From Thermodesulfobacteriota bacterium (GTDB taxonomy: Bacteria > Desulfobacterota > UBA8473): a stretch of 64,000 bases of DNA. Made by a program: the position numbers and the translations under genes. The notes beneath the pieces were generated by a model. That model saw only the letters and a program-made list of their open reading frames with translations. It had not been told where the DNA came from and did not search any database. The DNA is taken from the NCBI GenBank assembly GCA_040757775.1, contig JBFLWQ010000001.1, positions 122,917 through 186,916 of the forward strand, given 5' to 3'. Positions 1 through 7,352 of the stretch are shown here, piece by piece; within the stretch, counting starts at the first letter, position 1; each line of letters opens with the position of its first letter.

Positions 1-433
1 CTTCCTTCTCATATTTCCTGAACTCATCAAGATACTTGAAAGGAAATCTCGTATAAGCGTGTCCATAACCCTGTTTGACTATCTCAGCGTTTACAAAAGT
101 GCCATCTGTTAGGAAGACATAGGCAAGCAACCTTCCATATTTATCTCTTTTTTGCCAATTATATTCAAGACGGACTTGCTTGCCTACGACCATGTTTTTT
201 GTGAATTCAGATGCTTCTTTGCCGTAATATTCAACGGGTTTTAATGGATGCACTGTTTCAGGGGTATCAACTCCAATAAGTCTTATTTTCTCATGCGTTC
301 CATCTATCTCGACAACAATAGTGTCACCATCAACGACTCGTGTGCAGGGGTAAAAGTCTTGTGCAATTAAAATCCCTGTTAAAAGAAAAAGAAACGCAAT
401 AATTCCTAAAAAAGACGCATATTTGTGTCCCAT
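1..433 (-). CDS. Secreted thermonuclease-like nuclease (SNase family), C-terminus cut by window edge
   Basis: Staphylococcal-nuclease-fold phosphodiesterase expected to hydrolyse DNA or RNA outside the cytoplasm. Translated from an ATG at 431-433 it begins with a short charged stretch and a hydrophobic segment (about residues 8-24) that looks like a signal peptide or anchor. All SNase active-site positions are visible: the VVDGDT motif (Asp35), Arg51 and Asp56/Glu59 in RLIGVDTPE, and Arg101 in KYGR. The reading frame is open through base 1, so the last part of the domain is missing. It is the most downstream gene in view of the minus-strand accessory module and is followed upstream by two more small exported proteins. 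Confidence 0.88.
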   Translation of the reverse strand, partial: MGHKYASFLGIIAFLFLLTGILIAQDFYPCTRVVDGDTIVVEIDGTHEKIRLIGVDTPETVHPLKPVEYYGKEASEFTKNMVVGKQVRLEYNWQKRDKYGRLLAYVFLTDGTFVNAEIVKQGYGHAYTRFPFKYLDEFRKYEKE

Positions 434-477
434 AAAATACATATCCGTATCTGGTTAATAATACTATTGATTTCCAA

Positions 478-720
478 TCAATCTGTAGTCGGTGGTTTAC
501 AAACCTTGCAGGGTATATATCCCGCTGTTAAAGCCTCTTTTGCAGATTTAAATGTCACTAAATTTTCAGATTTAATCTTTAATGCCCATCTACAACTAGG
601 AAAGTGATACTTATTAGATTTGGCAGAACCGACATACTTATAATCAGCTGCAATGGCTAAGCAGATAACTGAGAAAACCACTAAAACAAGTAAAGATACT
701 GAAATTCTAATTTTCTTCAT
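478..720 (-). CDS. Small exported Ada-type zinc-binding domain protein
   Basis: 80-residue protein with an N-terminal signal peptide (about residues 1-25) followed by a short metal-binding domain of the Ada N-terminal type. The zinc ligands can be seen as His39/Cys43 (YHFPSC) and Cys71/Cys74 (CKVC), with the typical surrounding pattern YVGSxxSNKYH and TFKSAxEA. In bacteria this stand-alone exported form is often found beside SNase-type nucleases, as here. Its biochemical role is not established; it probably binds zinc and possibly nucleic acid outside the cell. It starts at an ATG with a purine-rich ribosome site. Confidence 0.85.
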   Translation of the reverse strand: MKKIRISVSLLVLVVFSVICLAIAADYKYVGSAKSNKYHFPSCRWALKIKSENLVTFKSAKEALTAGYIPCKVCKPPTTD

Positions 721-738
721 AACAAGACCTCCTTAAAT

Positions 739-1071
739 TTATTTAGTTTCCTCAAAAATTGGGGCGTTTTTATTGTATTGCCATCTGTCTAAATCATCAG
801 ATACCCCATCATTGTCATCATCTCTATCCATATAATTAGGAGTGCCGTCCTTATCATAATCTCTGCTCTTGGGATTCATTAACTCATAAGAACTTTTCGA
901 GGGACCATAGTTATCCTGTTTATATTGATTTGGAGCAGACCTTATATGAGGCCGAACATATGTACCATCTTTTCTATAATAGCCTTTTACGTGGACATCT
1001 TTAGCAAACGTAATACCAATAAGTGACACCAGAAATAAAACTAATAACACTGAGACAATTAACTTTCTCAT
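739..1071 (-). CDS. Small exported protein with thrombospondin type 3-like calcium-binding repeats
   Basis: 110-residue protein. Residues 1-23 form a signal peptide (MRKL start, long hydrophobic core). Residues about 29-55 contain the motif GYYRKDGTYVRPHIRS, which often accompanies small secreted nuclease-associated proteins. Residues 71-95 are Asp-rich loops (DYDKDGTPN, DRDDDNDGVSDD) resembling thrombospondin type 3/EF-like calcium sites. It lies 18 bp upstream of the Ada-type gene on the same strand and is probably cotranscribed with it. A leader-like repeat (1095-1252) precedes it. Function is unknown beyond likely calcium binding. Confidence 0.75.
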   Translation of the reverse strand: MRKLIVSVLLVLFLVSLIGITFAKDVHVKGYYRKDGTYVRPHIRSAPNQYKQDNYGPSKSSYELMNPKSRDYDKDGTPNYMDRDDDNDGVSDDLDRWQYNKNAPIFEETK

Positions 1072-1094
1072 AATTTCCTCCTTTAGTTAAAAAT

Positions 1095-1252
1095 AAAAAA
1101 GCGTCCTTCCTTTTAGCCCTGTAATCTCAGGAATTAAGAAAAGACGCCCTCATAATTAGCCCCTTTGTGATTAGGGTTTAGAACCACACCATTTTCGGTG
1201 GTAGGATAAATCTTTACTTGACTCTTTTTGCCTAAAGGTATGATTTGTTGAT
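1095..1252 (-). repeat. Leader-like dispersed repeat, copy A (two modules adjacent)
   Basis: Non-coding stretch upstream of the minus-strand gene at 739-1071. The part at about 1095-1182 (AAGACGCCCTC, then CCCCTTTG and GATTAGGGTTTA) reappears at 58222-58310. The part at about 1186-1250 (GGATAAATCTTTACTTGACT, then CCTAAAGGTA) reappears at 57265-57330. The first module can fold with GCGTC and GACGC arms; the second begins with a short hairpin (ACCAC/GTGGT). Copies A and B each sit upstream of a minus-strand small gene, so a structured leader RNA is possible, but no known riboswitch class fits. Confidence 0.6.
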
Positions 1253-1264
1253 CATAAAGTAAAG

Positions 1265-2212
1265 TCAATCGTCTTCTAATTTTGCATCTTCAGGTAGGCT
1301 GGCTCTTATAGTAATTTTTAATCGTTCTGCAGCCTCGTCTAATTTATCGGGTTCCCATAATACCGTGTGTAAGTGGTTTGTATCAAAATGTGTCCCTTCA
1401 TTTTTAAAATAAGAGCTTTCACATGTATAAATGACAGGCTTACCAAGTCCCTCTGCAAATCCTGCTTCCCAATAAGCTCCATGATTTCTATCTGTAAGTT
1501 CCGCAATTAGAAACCTAGCTGTACGAATTTCAATCCTTAGTCGATCGTCAATTGACCCTGCTTTTGGTTTTTCATCAATTCTAAAGAGATTAAACCCTGT
1601 TTGCTCAACCGCTTTTTTAAAGTAATCTCTATAGACTTTATCAATTAAATCGTTTTCAAACGGCATTGCCATAAAAGCTTTCCGGCTATCTAATGCCCCC
1701 TTTTTTATAAGTTCATAACGCTGCCAACCTTTAAAAGAAAGAGTTACATGACGCTTGACCATGTCGCTCTTGCTAATAAGGAGACCTTGCTCAATTAGGG
1801 AGCTTACAATAAAGTGGAAGTTATGGTTGTTTATGGCTCCAATAATCGCTTTATGCAAATCAGGATTAACGTCTATCTCAAGCCCTGGGGTTTCTATATT
1901 ATCTCCTATCCATAAAACCAGATTATCGGCCTGTTCTGCGGGGGATGGCAAGTAATTGTTTTCCAGTATTTTGTCGAGTATTTTTGAGTCAATCTGAGGC
2001 CGGGAATTTTGCTTTTGCATTCTTCGTATGGCATAGCTAAGAACTGCTGATTTTTTTTCAGTTAAATTTTCTGATCTCAGATTATACAAGGCTTTGCGTG
2101 TAATAGTAAATGGTCCGCATACCGGGCAATTATAGTCATGGAAATCATCATATCCCCTTCCCTTATATTCCGTTACAATTGATGAACATATTGGACATTT
2201 TTGATCACTCAT
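1265..2212 (-). CDS. Zinc-ribbon protein with C-terminal nucleoside deoxyribosyltransferase/TIR-like domain
   Basis: 315-residue protein, taken from the ATG at 2210-2212 because a GAGG ribosome site lies just upstream; an in-frame TTG four codons earlier overlaps that site. Residues 6-9 and 29-32 form two CPxC knuckles (zinc ribbon). The middle (about 45-175) is helical and unrecognised. From residue about 178 the motifs AFMAMPF, a GSIDDRLRIEI segment, ARFLIAELTDRN and AYWEAGFAEGLGKPV are those of the nucleoside 2-deoxyribosyltransferase-like fold related to TIR domains; the Glu of WEAG is in the position of the catalytic residue. Such domains are common in anti-phage systems as NAD or nucleotide hydrolases. 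A defence role beside the TIR gene is inference. Confidence 0.7.
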   Translation of the reverse strand: MSDQKCPICSSIVTEYKGRGYDDFHDYNCPVCGPFTITRKALYNLRSENLTEKKSAVLSYAIRRMQKQNSRPQIDSKILDKILENNYLPSPAEQADNLVLWIGDNIETPGLEIDVNPDLHKAIIGAINNHNFHFIVSSLIEQGLLISKSDMVKRHVTLSFKGWQRYELIKKGALDSRKAFMAMPFENDLIDKVYRDYFKKAVEQTGFNLFRIDEKPKAGSIDDRLRIEIRTARFLIAELTDRNHGAYWEAGFAEGLGKPVIYTCESSYFKNEGTHFDTNHLHTVLWEPDKLDEAAERLKITIRASLPEDAKLEDD

Positions 2213-2389
2213 AAAAAACCTCAAATAATACTCATCTTTATAACGCCGAAGTAAATGGCAACCTAGGTTTAGAAGCCCTTTGCAAAGCCAAGAATTCTCA
2301 AATTGCTGAAAAATCCAAACCGTGAGGCATTAGGCTCGAGGATGCCGAAAAACGGGCGCACAGTTCCTTGGTCCCCTTTGTTGGGCAGC

Positions 2390-2998
2390 CTACCTTTGCT
2401 TCGTCAGATCGAAGTCGTCTGCTTTTTCTGATTTCTCGAAGGCGTTCTCAATGTATTTCTTTGGAACGGCCAAAAACTCTTCAGCATCGATCAATGAGAT
2501 ATACGATCCGTCTAGTTGGCTGTAAGTTTTGCAGTTAGCGCATGCGTATTTGTTCCCTTTGCGCTTATAGCGGTTTTTGTTGATGATGTCATAAAGTTTG
2601 GATGTATCGTAAGACCTGACTGAGCATCCATCGGGCTTCTTCGTAGTTGTGACCAACCAGTCATACCCGCCGTTGACCTTTTGGATAACGCCCACGACGC
2701 CGTTTGCCTTGGATGTGCGTCCCTTTCGAGTGATTTCTTTGACCAAGTACTCGATCTCCCAATCAATCCATTTGCTATCTTTCATATTGGGGGAGATGAC
2801 CACGATGGTGACGGATGTATTGTACATCATGTCCGTTAGATTCTTCTTGATATTCTCCGTCGATGTGTCAGTTAGGTCTGGCGAATCTGCAGTCTCTCCT
2901 TGGTAGTATGTTGCATCATCGCCAAGTGCCTTGATGATCTTATCTCTGAGGCCCTGGGCCTCGCTGTACTTGTAACTAATGAATGTCTTTCTAGCCAT
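2390..2998 (-). CDS. TIR-like (ThsB/MTH538-type) domain protein
   Basis: 202-residue cytosolic protein. The start MARKTFISYKYSE and the segments TSVTIVVISPNMKDS and WIDWEIEYLVKE (candidate catalytic Glu81) match the TIR-like domain found in ThsB proteins of Thoeris systems. These use NAD to make or degrade signalling nucleotides on phage infection. About 80 residues follow, with Cys residues (YACANC) and no recognised domain. Its ATG overlaps the last 8 bases of the upstream membrane-protein gene, so the two are translationally coupled. The pairing resembles a sensor-synthase plus membrane-effector module. No SIR2-type or macro-domain ThsA gene is nearby, so canonical Thoeris is not claimed. 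Confidence 0.75.
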   Translation of the reverse strand: MARKTFISYKYSEAQGLRDKIIKALGDDATYYQGETADSPDLTDTSTENIKKNLTDMMYNTSVTIVVISPNMKDSKWIDWEIEYLVKEITRKGRTSKANGVVGVIQKVNGGYDWLVTTTKKPDGCSVRSYDTSKLYDIINKNRYKRKGNKYACANCKTYSQLDGSYISLIDAEEFLAVPKKYIENAFEKSEKADDFDLTKQR

Positions 2999-3413
2999 TA
3001 GTTCCTCCTATGATCAGACAGAAAACCATAACTACAACAATGGTAAGGATGAGGATGCCGTGGAATAGGAGCATCGTCTTCGAGAGGATACTCTCGGGCC
3101 ACGTTGCATTCCCTTCGCCCTTGAAGGTGGCCGCGTTCATTCCGAAGTCGATATCGTCTTGTTCCCGTGCTCGTATCTGGTCGTAGAGCCATCGGTAGAG
3201 CCGCTCTTGGTATAGGTAATACCCATCGAGTATCCAAAAGGCGATGGCAGGCAGATAAGCAAGGTACACGAAAAGGGGGTTGGTCTCCTTGGCCGCGAGA
3301 GCAAAGAGACCTGAAACCAAAATAACGCTCCAGCCCTTTAGCAAGAAGGAACAATGAGCCATCCGATTAATTATGTCTTGAATCATCTCAAGGTGCTTTA
3401 GTTTCTTCTCCAT
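2991..3413 (-). CDS. Small multi-TM membrane protein paired with the TIR-like gene
   Basis: 140-residue protein with a soluble N-terminus, two closely spaced hydrophobic segments (about 24-45 and 47-66), a charged cytosolic stretch with YYLYQERLYRWLYDQIR, and a C-terminal hydrophobic helix (about 112-136). The motif FLLKGW followed by FALAAKE, WILDGYYLYQER and DFGMN belongs to a widespread uncharacterised membrane family that I associate with TIR-type partners; I do not know an accepted name. Its stop overlaps the TIR start. By analogy with two-gene TIR systems it could be the membrane-disrupting effector, but this is inference. Confidence 0.7.
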   Translation of the reverse strand: MEKKLKHLEMIQDIINRMAHCSFLLKGWSVILVSGLFALAAKETNPLFVYLAYLPAIAFWILDGYYLYQERLYRWLYDQIRAREQDDIDFGMNAATFKGEGNATWPESILSKTMLLFHGILILTIVVVMVFCLIIGGTNG

Positions 3414-3424
3414 ATTCTCTCCTG

Positions 3425-3485
3425 ATTTAACCAGTTCTAATCAGCCGTGCGGCTTTTTGTGTCGGCTGAATTAGCTATGTTATGC
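3425..3485 (-). repeat. Imperfect hairpin resembling an integron attC site
   Basis: On the minus strand this 61-base element runs from GCATAAC to GTTAAAT. Between them lie arms CTAATTCAGCCG and CGGCTGATTAG, which pair along 11 bases with a single unpaired base. A bulged stem flanked by RYYYAAC-like and GTTRRRY-like ends is the layout of attC sites. The right end fits GTTRRRY; the left end differs from the consensus at one position. It sits in the gap between the HEPN gene and the membrane/TIR pair. It could instead be a simple stem-loop or mRNA structure. Confidence 0.4.
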
Positions 3486-3563
3486 AAGTAGTTAATTGGA
3501 CATTCGAGTAGCATCTTAATCATGCTTGATCGTTTCATTTATCGCCTTTTTAACGCTGCTTAC

Positions 3564-4910
3564 TTACATAGCATTGCTTTCATCTCTCATAATTAGCTCA
3601 AGTTCCTTAGTAATAACTCGTCTGCACATCAACTGAAGTACTCTGAAAAGCGCTAGTTCTTCGTAGCTAAGTCTATTCTTGCCTCTATGAACGATCCTCG
3701 ACCTGACGTCGTAGATATCTTTGAAGTTTTTGAGAATTTCCTCTCTCTGGCTATGGCTCTTTCCTATGAGATAGGCACATCTGTTCCCTAACAGTTCCCC
3801 TATACTAAGGAGGTCAGTCTTGTGCTTGTGCTGCTCTCCAAGTAAGATTTCCATTGCTACCATGCTCTGAACAAATGATAGTAGTTGGTTTTTTTCTAAA
3901 TAACTGTCTAAAAGCCACTGCGAAGCCAATAAGATAGGCTTGGCCTTCTCTGGATTTTGAAATGCTGTTGATACGATGAGAAGCCTGCTCTGAATCATCC
4001 CTTTCATTCCCTCTCTGTCAAGGTGACCGTTAAGGTCATCTATTTCAAGCTTGTCAAGTACCCCGGAAAGGTCTGAGGGAAGGTTATATTTAGTCCATAT
4101 CTCCCAGTTTTCTCCCAGTTGGCGATGCACAATCAACCCTCTCACGGCAGGCAATCCCACCCCAAATGGGGAGATGACTGGCTCCTTGCCTATTTTCATC
4201 AAGCGAACCGCTAAGGATAGCCCTATGAATTTTTTTATTTTGGAAATTGCTTCCCGTACAGGTGCGCTTTCCTGGATGTAACCGATGAAGCCTTCAGTAT
4301 TTATATGAAAGTATGAGCTTTGTTTGTTCCACTGATCCGGTACATATCCTGTGTAGACTCCCAATCCTGAAGGAAGACCTCCAGGACCATGTAACCTTTC
4401 ATACCTATTTCTATTACTAGACTGCAACGGATAGGTAGTGTCAAAGGTTTCATCGGGAGAAACGATTCTAAAATCCCTGTCAAACTTATAGTGGCCCACT
4501 GCCTCTCGCATTTGCTGGCTGATGTTACTAGGAAGCTCAAATGAGATCAAGTACGACCACGGGAGACTTTGAAAAGCGCTGATCAATTTGCTTGCGACTG
4601 CATGCAAGTCTTCATACCCAGGAAGCGTATTTAACAGGATTCCCTTGCTATCTGGGTTGTATGTGCCGCTTTCCCCAATGTCCCTAGTTATTGTTTCGTA
4701 GATAAAATCAAAGAGTGGTGATTCTCCGGCATACTGATCTAGTTTATCCCTGAGCTTTCCAGTTTTTGGCAGTATCTCATCAACGGCATCAAGACCTAAT
4801 ATCGTATCGGTATCTAGATAGATACCCTTGTTTACTCGGATGTGGGTGAGATTTTCGGCCACTGACTTGATCAGTTGAGATATGCACCCTTGATGCAACC
4901 CAAGTGCCAT
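3564..4910 (-). CDS. Large protein with C-terminal Apea-like HEPN domain
   Basis: 448-residue protein. The N-terminal ~330 residues are unrecognised and rich in alpha/beta segments. The C-terminal ~110 residues form an Apea-like HEPN domain with the signature Arg403-x4-His408 (VRSRIVHRG), the catalytic pair of many HEPN ribonucleases. HEPN proteins in phage-defence islands generally act as RNA-cleaving effectors, so an abortive-infection role is plausible but inferred. It begins 18 bp downstream of the lipoprotein gene and is probably in the same transcription unit as the repressor and ImmA genes. There is no obvious antitoxin partner next to it. Confidence 0.65.
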   Translation of the reverse strand: MALGLHQGCISQLIKSVAENLTHIRVNKGIYLDTDTILGLDAVDEILPKTGKLRDKLDQYAGESPLFDFIYETITRDIGESGTYNPDSKGILLNTLPGYEDLHAVASKLISAFQSLPWSYLISFELPSNISQQMREAVGHYKFDRDFRIVSPDETFDTTYPLQSSNRNRYERLHGPGGLPSGLGVYTGYVPDQWNKQSSYFHINTEGFIGYIQESAPVREAISKIKKFIGLSLAVRLMKIGKEPVISPFGVGLPAVRGLIVHRQLGENWEIWTKYNLPSDLSGVLDKLEIDDLNGHLDREGMKGMIQSRLLIVSTAFQNPEKAKPILLASQWLLDSYLEKNQLLSFVQSMVAMEILLGEQHKHKTDLLSIGELLGNRCAYLIGKSHSQREEILKNFKDIYDVRSRIVHRGKNRLSYEELALFRVLQLMCRRVITKELELIMRDESNAM

Positions 4911-4928
4911 TGTAAGAAGAATCCTCTA

Positions 4929-5495
4929 CTACTTAATTAGGTTTAGTTCCAGGCTATTGATGGCATTTGAAAAGGCTTCACTAATTGACGCTTCGCCACT
5001 TCTATATCCCCATACATTGAGTTTTGTAGAGTATCCGCGTATTCGTTTGTCAATCAACATCTCCTTTTCCTTGAAGATTTTGACATCATAAATAACGTCT
5101 CCAATCCAATGTCCCTTTTTAAAATCGAGTTTGAAAATGAGGATTGATATATTGAACAGTAATGATGGATTTTGGTCTTTGCCTACAATATCAAAGCCCT
5201 GCAACCTGTCTTCAAAGGCATTGTAAAATAGTCTCGAAAGATTTTTATCTACGTCAACTTCCGGTTTCCCTTGTAGAACCGTTATGACATCAAATCTGCT
5301 TGCATCGTAAGTTTTTTTAAAGTCCGATCCGAATATCTCCTTGTCTTCCCGGAGGTCCTGGATGTTAAAAGCCAATTTTACATGGTCAAGTTTTTGAGTC
5401 TCAATGGCTTTTTTGTACGATACGACTATTCTGCTGTTTAGTGTGGAGCAACCCAAAAGATTTAGTATTATGACCAGGATTGTTATATAGCGCAT
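4929..5495 (-). CDS. Lipoprotein of unknown function
   Basis: 188-residue predicted lipoprotein: MRYITILVIILNLLGC gives a short hydrophobic segment with a lipobox and Cys16 as the lipidation site. The mature part (SYKKAIETQKLDHVKLAFNIQDLREDKEIFGSD by pattern, shown here only in outline) is mixed alpha/beta with no family I recognise. It lies 8 bp downstream of the ImmA-like gene in the repressor operon. Expression from a lysogen would place it in the envelope, where lysogenic-conversion or superinfection-exclusion roles are common, but nothing in the sequence proves this. Confidence 0.65.
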   Translation of the reverse strand: MRYITILVIILNLLGCSTLNSRIVVSYKKAIETQKLDHVKLAFNIQDLREDKEIFGSDFKKTYDASRFDVITVLQGKPEVDVDKNLSRLFYNAFEDRLQGFDIVGKDQNPSLLFNISILIFKLDFKKGHWIGDVIYDVKIFKEKEMLIDKRIRGYSTKLNVWGYRSGEASISEAFSNAINSLELNLIK

Positions 5496-5503
5496 AAGCC
5501 CCC

Positions 5504-5974
5504 CTACCTCCTAAGTTTCAACTGTCTGTATCCATCATAAACATCCAGTCTAAAGTCAACCAGGTACTTGGGTACGCTATATTTTTCCGAAATGTCTTCA
5601 TTGTTTTTAATATCATCGATTAGACAACAGGTAGGAATAATTGCTAGTGCAGCAAGGATACTTGCCTGTCTTTCAATCTTGCTCAGCCAGTTCCTTGCCA
5701 GGTAGAAGTGGGTTGTACCAGGGTGATATTTGAAGTGGAAGTATTCGTGGAATCCTACAAAGGTTTTGTGCCCCTCCATTAACCGTTTCTTGATAATGAT
5801 ACAAGGATGATCGTCTATAACGAGATACCAGCCATTCCATGGGATCTTACACTGATATGTGATGATGCCCTCTTTTTCGCATAAAGATTCAAAGTCGTCA
5901 TAATTCAGAGGAGTCTTATTGTATTTTGGAATCTTTGATTCCAGACTATAGATAATTTCCTCTGTCAGTGACAT
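5504..5974 (-). CDS. ImmA/IrrE-type metallopeptidase
   Basis: Zinc peptidase that in mobile elements cleaves the adjacent XRE repressor after DNA damage and so triggers excision. The HExxH motif is HEYFH, with a third-ligand candidate Glu about 22 residues later (KIERQAS). It immediately follows the XRE gene on the minus strand. Two starts are possible: the ATG at 5972-5974 used here, or a GTG at 5978-5980 that overlaps the repressor stop as GTGA. The pairing with an XRE gene is the classical ImmR/ImmA arrangement. Confidence 0.85.
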   Translation of the reverse strand: MSLTEEIIYSLESKIPKYNKTPLNYDDFESLCEKEGIITYQCKIPWNGWYLVIDDHPCIIIKKRLMEGHKTFVGFHEYFHFKYHPGTTHFYLARNWLSKIERQASILAALAIIPTCCLIDDIKNNEDISEKYSVPKYLVDFRLDVYDGYRQLKLRR

Positions 5975-5976
5975 GG

Positions 5977-6414
5977 TCACCTATTCCGATCACGTTTTCT
6001 TTTGATCACTTCCCTTACGTGTCGTATTGCTAGCCTTACATCCTCTTTATCGTTTTCTGAAAGCTCATCGAAGTCTTTGAAGTCGTTGAATAGACCTTTA
6101 ATTTCTTCATCTTGGTTCATGCGTTTAAGACCCAGGCCTTGTTTGACTTCATTTACTATCTCTGACTTTATAGATTGGAGATACTCTTTCACTTCAGAAG
6201 GTTCTTTCTGTTGCCTTCTTGCTTCGAGTATTTCTCTAGGGTCTGTGTTGAATAGTTTGGCGATGTCTATTATCGTTTTCTCTGAAGGAATAAATTTCCC
6301 CGATTCTATGTTACCGAAATATGCTTCACTTTTTCCTATTGCCTTTGATGCGGAAAACTGAGTATGCCCGGATTGTTCTCTTAGCCGCTTTATGATGTCT
6401 TTGAATTCTTCCAT
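5977..6414 (-). CDS. XRE-family repressor (ImmR/CI-like)
   Basis: About 145 residues. Residues 5-60 form a helix-turn-helix of the XRE/Cro-CI class (LREQSGHTQFSASKAIG then AYFGNIESGKFIPS). The C-terminal part is a charged helical region likely used for dimerisation or ImmA recognition. The ATG at 6412-6414 is preceded by GGAGG; a GTG four codons earlier overlaps that site and was rejected. It is transcribed away from the early operon from the promoter at 6447-6475. It is inferred to repress the divergent early promoter, with the adjacent ImmA-like peptidase relieving repression. Confidence 0.85.
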   Translation of the reverse strand: MEEFKDIIKRLREQSGHTQFSASKAIGKSEAYFGNIESGKFIPSEKTIIDIAKLFNTDPREILEARRQQKEPSEVKEYLQSIKSEIVNEVKQGLGLKRMNQDEEIKGLFNDFKDFDELSENDKEDVRLAIRHVREVIKRKRDRNR

Positions 6415-6446
6415 CCATCCCTCCACTTAAATCGACATGATTGGTT

Positions 6447-6475
6447 ATATTAACTTGATTTTTTTTTAAATTCAA
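6447..6475 (-). promoter_or_regulatory. Promoter for the repressor operon
   Basis: On the minus strand, -35 TTGAAT (6470-6475) and -10 TAATAT (6447-6452) are separated by 17 bp, about 30 bases upstream of the XRE start. The A-tract in the spacer is an additional promoter-like feature. It lies back to back with the early promoter, an arrangement typical of a lysogeny switch. Confidence 0.5.
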
Positions 6476-6487
6476 TGAATTTTTTTC

Positions 6488-6516
6488 TTGACACATAGAT
6501 ATTTACATGTTAGTAT
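6488..6516 (+). promoter_or_regulatory. Early (lytic/excision) promoter
   Basis: A perfect -35 TTGACA (6488-6493), a 17-bp spacer and -10 TAGTAT (6511-6516) lie 31 bases upstream of the Cro-like start. The spacer and -10 overlap the repeated motif at 6501-6518, suggesting that a repressor could occlude the polymerase. It is expected to drive the long plus-strand operon. Confidence 0.65.
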
Positions 6517-6541
6517 TCAAATAAAAACACCAAAAGTTGGT
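6501..6541. promoter_or_regulatory. Candidate operators between divergent regulators
   Basis: Three short patterns occur here. ATTTACATGTTAGTATT at 6501-6517 recurs with one change at 6763-6779, just after the Cro-like gene. GTATTCAAAT near 6513 recurs as GTATTCGAAT near 6540. A 13-bp palindrome ACCAA-AAG-TTGGT spans 6529-6541. Any of these could be binding sites for the XRE or Cro-like proteins. Assignment is by position and symmetry only. Confidence 0.4.
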
Positions 6542-6547
6542 ATTCGA

Positions 6548-6763
6548 ATGAAAAAGAGTGATTTCAATCCTGATAGAATCTACGAAATAAGAATAAAGAG
6601 AGGATTTGTTTTAACGGACCTAGCGACACTCTGTGGTGTCTCCCCTGCTCTTGTTCACTATTGGGAGAAGGGTAAATGTACGCCTACCCCAAAGAGGATC
6701 TATACTCTGGCTAAGAAACTGGGAATTGAACCAGAATATTTTTTTACAAAGGATACTCAGTAA
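6548..6763 (+). CDS. Cro-like small XRE regulator
   Basis: 71-residue helix-turn-helix protein from the ATG at 6548; longer upstream starts would overlap the promoter. Residues about 10-62 form an XRE domain (YEIRIKRGFVLTDLATLCG, VSPALVHYWEKGK). First gene of the early operon and divergent from the ImmR-like repressor, so a Cro-type antirepressor role is likely. A copy of the 6501 motif lies across its stop codon region, which could feed back on the operon. Confidence 0.75.
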   Translation: MKKSDFNPDRIYEIRIKRGFVLTDLATLCGVSPALVHYWEKGKCTPTPKRIYTLAKKLGIEPEYFFTKDTQ

Positions 6764-6857
6764 TTTACATGTTAGCATTATGCTATTCTGGAATAATGAA
6801 ACCACAATAAAATCTCAGTTTCAAGGTAAAAGTAAGGTAAATATTGGAGAGCAAGGA

Positions 6858-7352
6858 ATGAAAACTCTTGCAATTGCCGAGGGCGGTAATGGAAAGCACT
6901 TTGCTCTATCGGCACATGTCCTCTACAGGTGCCTGATTTATGAAAAAAGGTACCGCCTACAAGAAGTCGCCAGGAAGATTCGCCTTCCTGTATCCACCCT
7001 CTACAAGTACTGCCAAGGAATTTACGCTTGCCCGGTAGAAATACTGAAACGAATCTTTACAGTCACGCAGGATATAGAAATTCTGGAGTTGCTCAAACCG
7101 GACGGATATGACTTTATCCGTGCGGAGAAATGTACAGGAGCTCCAATGTCTACTGTTGAGGTTGAGTTCAATGATGACTTTTTGGCTGTGTCAAAGGTAG
7201 TAGATGCCTATCGACTGGCAAAGGAAGATGGAAAGATTGATGAGAGAGAAACTGAGATACTTGACCGCCTTTTGGACATAGCAAAATGTGAGATTGAAGA
7301 GACAAGACAAGTTATCAGCAGTGAGATAGGCAAGGAAGGAAGGGGACGATGA
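6858..7352 (+). CDS. Phage CII-like regulatory protein
   Basis: 164-residue protein starting at ATG 6858 (AGGA-like ribosome site); the frame is open further upstream but that part overlaps the Cro-like gene and is not expected to be translated. The N-terminal half (LYRCLIYEKRYRLQEVARKIRLPVSTLYKYCQG, described here as residues about 20-55) is a helix-turn-helix resembling the phage regulatory CII family. The C-terminal half is acidic and helical. It probably activates or represses lysogeny promoters. Its TGA overlaps the ATG of the next small gene. Confidence 0.65.
   Translation: MKTLAIAEGGNGKHFALSAHVLYRCLIYEKRYRLQEVARKIRLPVSTLYKYCQGIYACPVEILKRIFTVTQDIEILELLKPDGYDFIRAEKCTGAPMSTVEVEFNDDFLAVSKVVDAYRLAKEDGKIDERETEILDRLLDIAKCEIEETRQVISSEIGKEGRGR

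Noticed and set aside
2390-3413. Canonical Thoeris ThsA/ThsB assignment
   Set aside because: No SIR2-type or macro-domain ThsA is encoded nearby; only a ThsB-like TIR and a membrane partner are visible.
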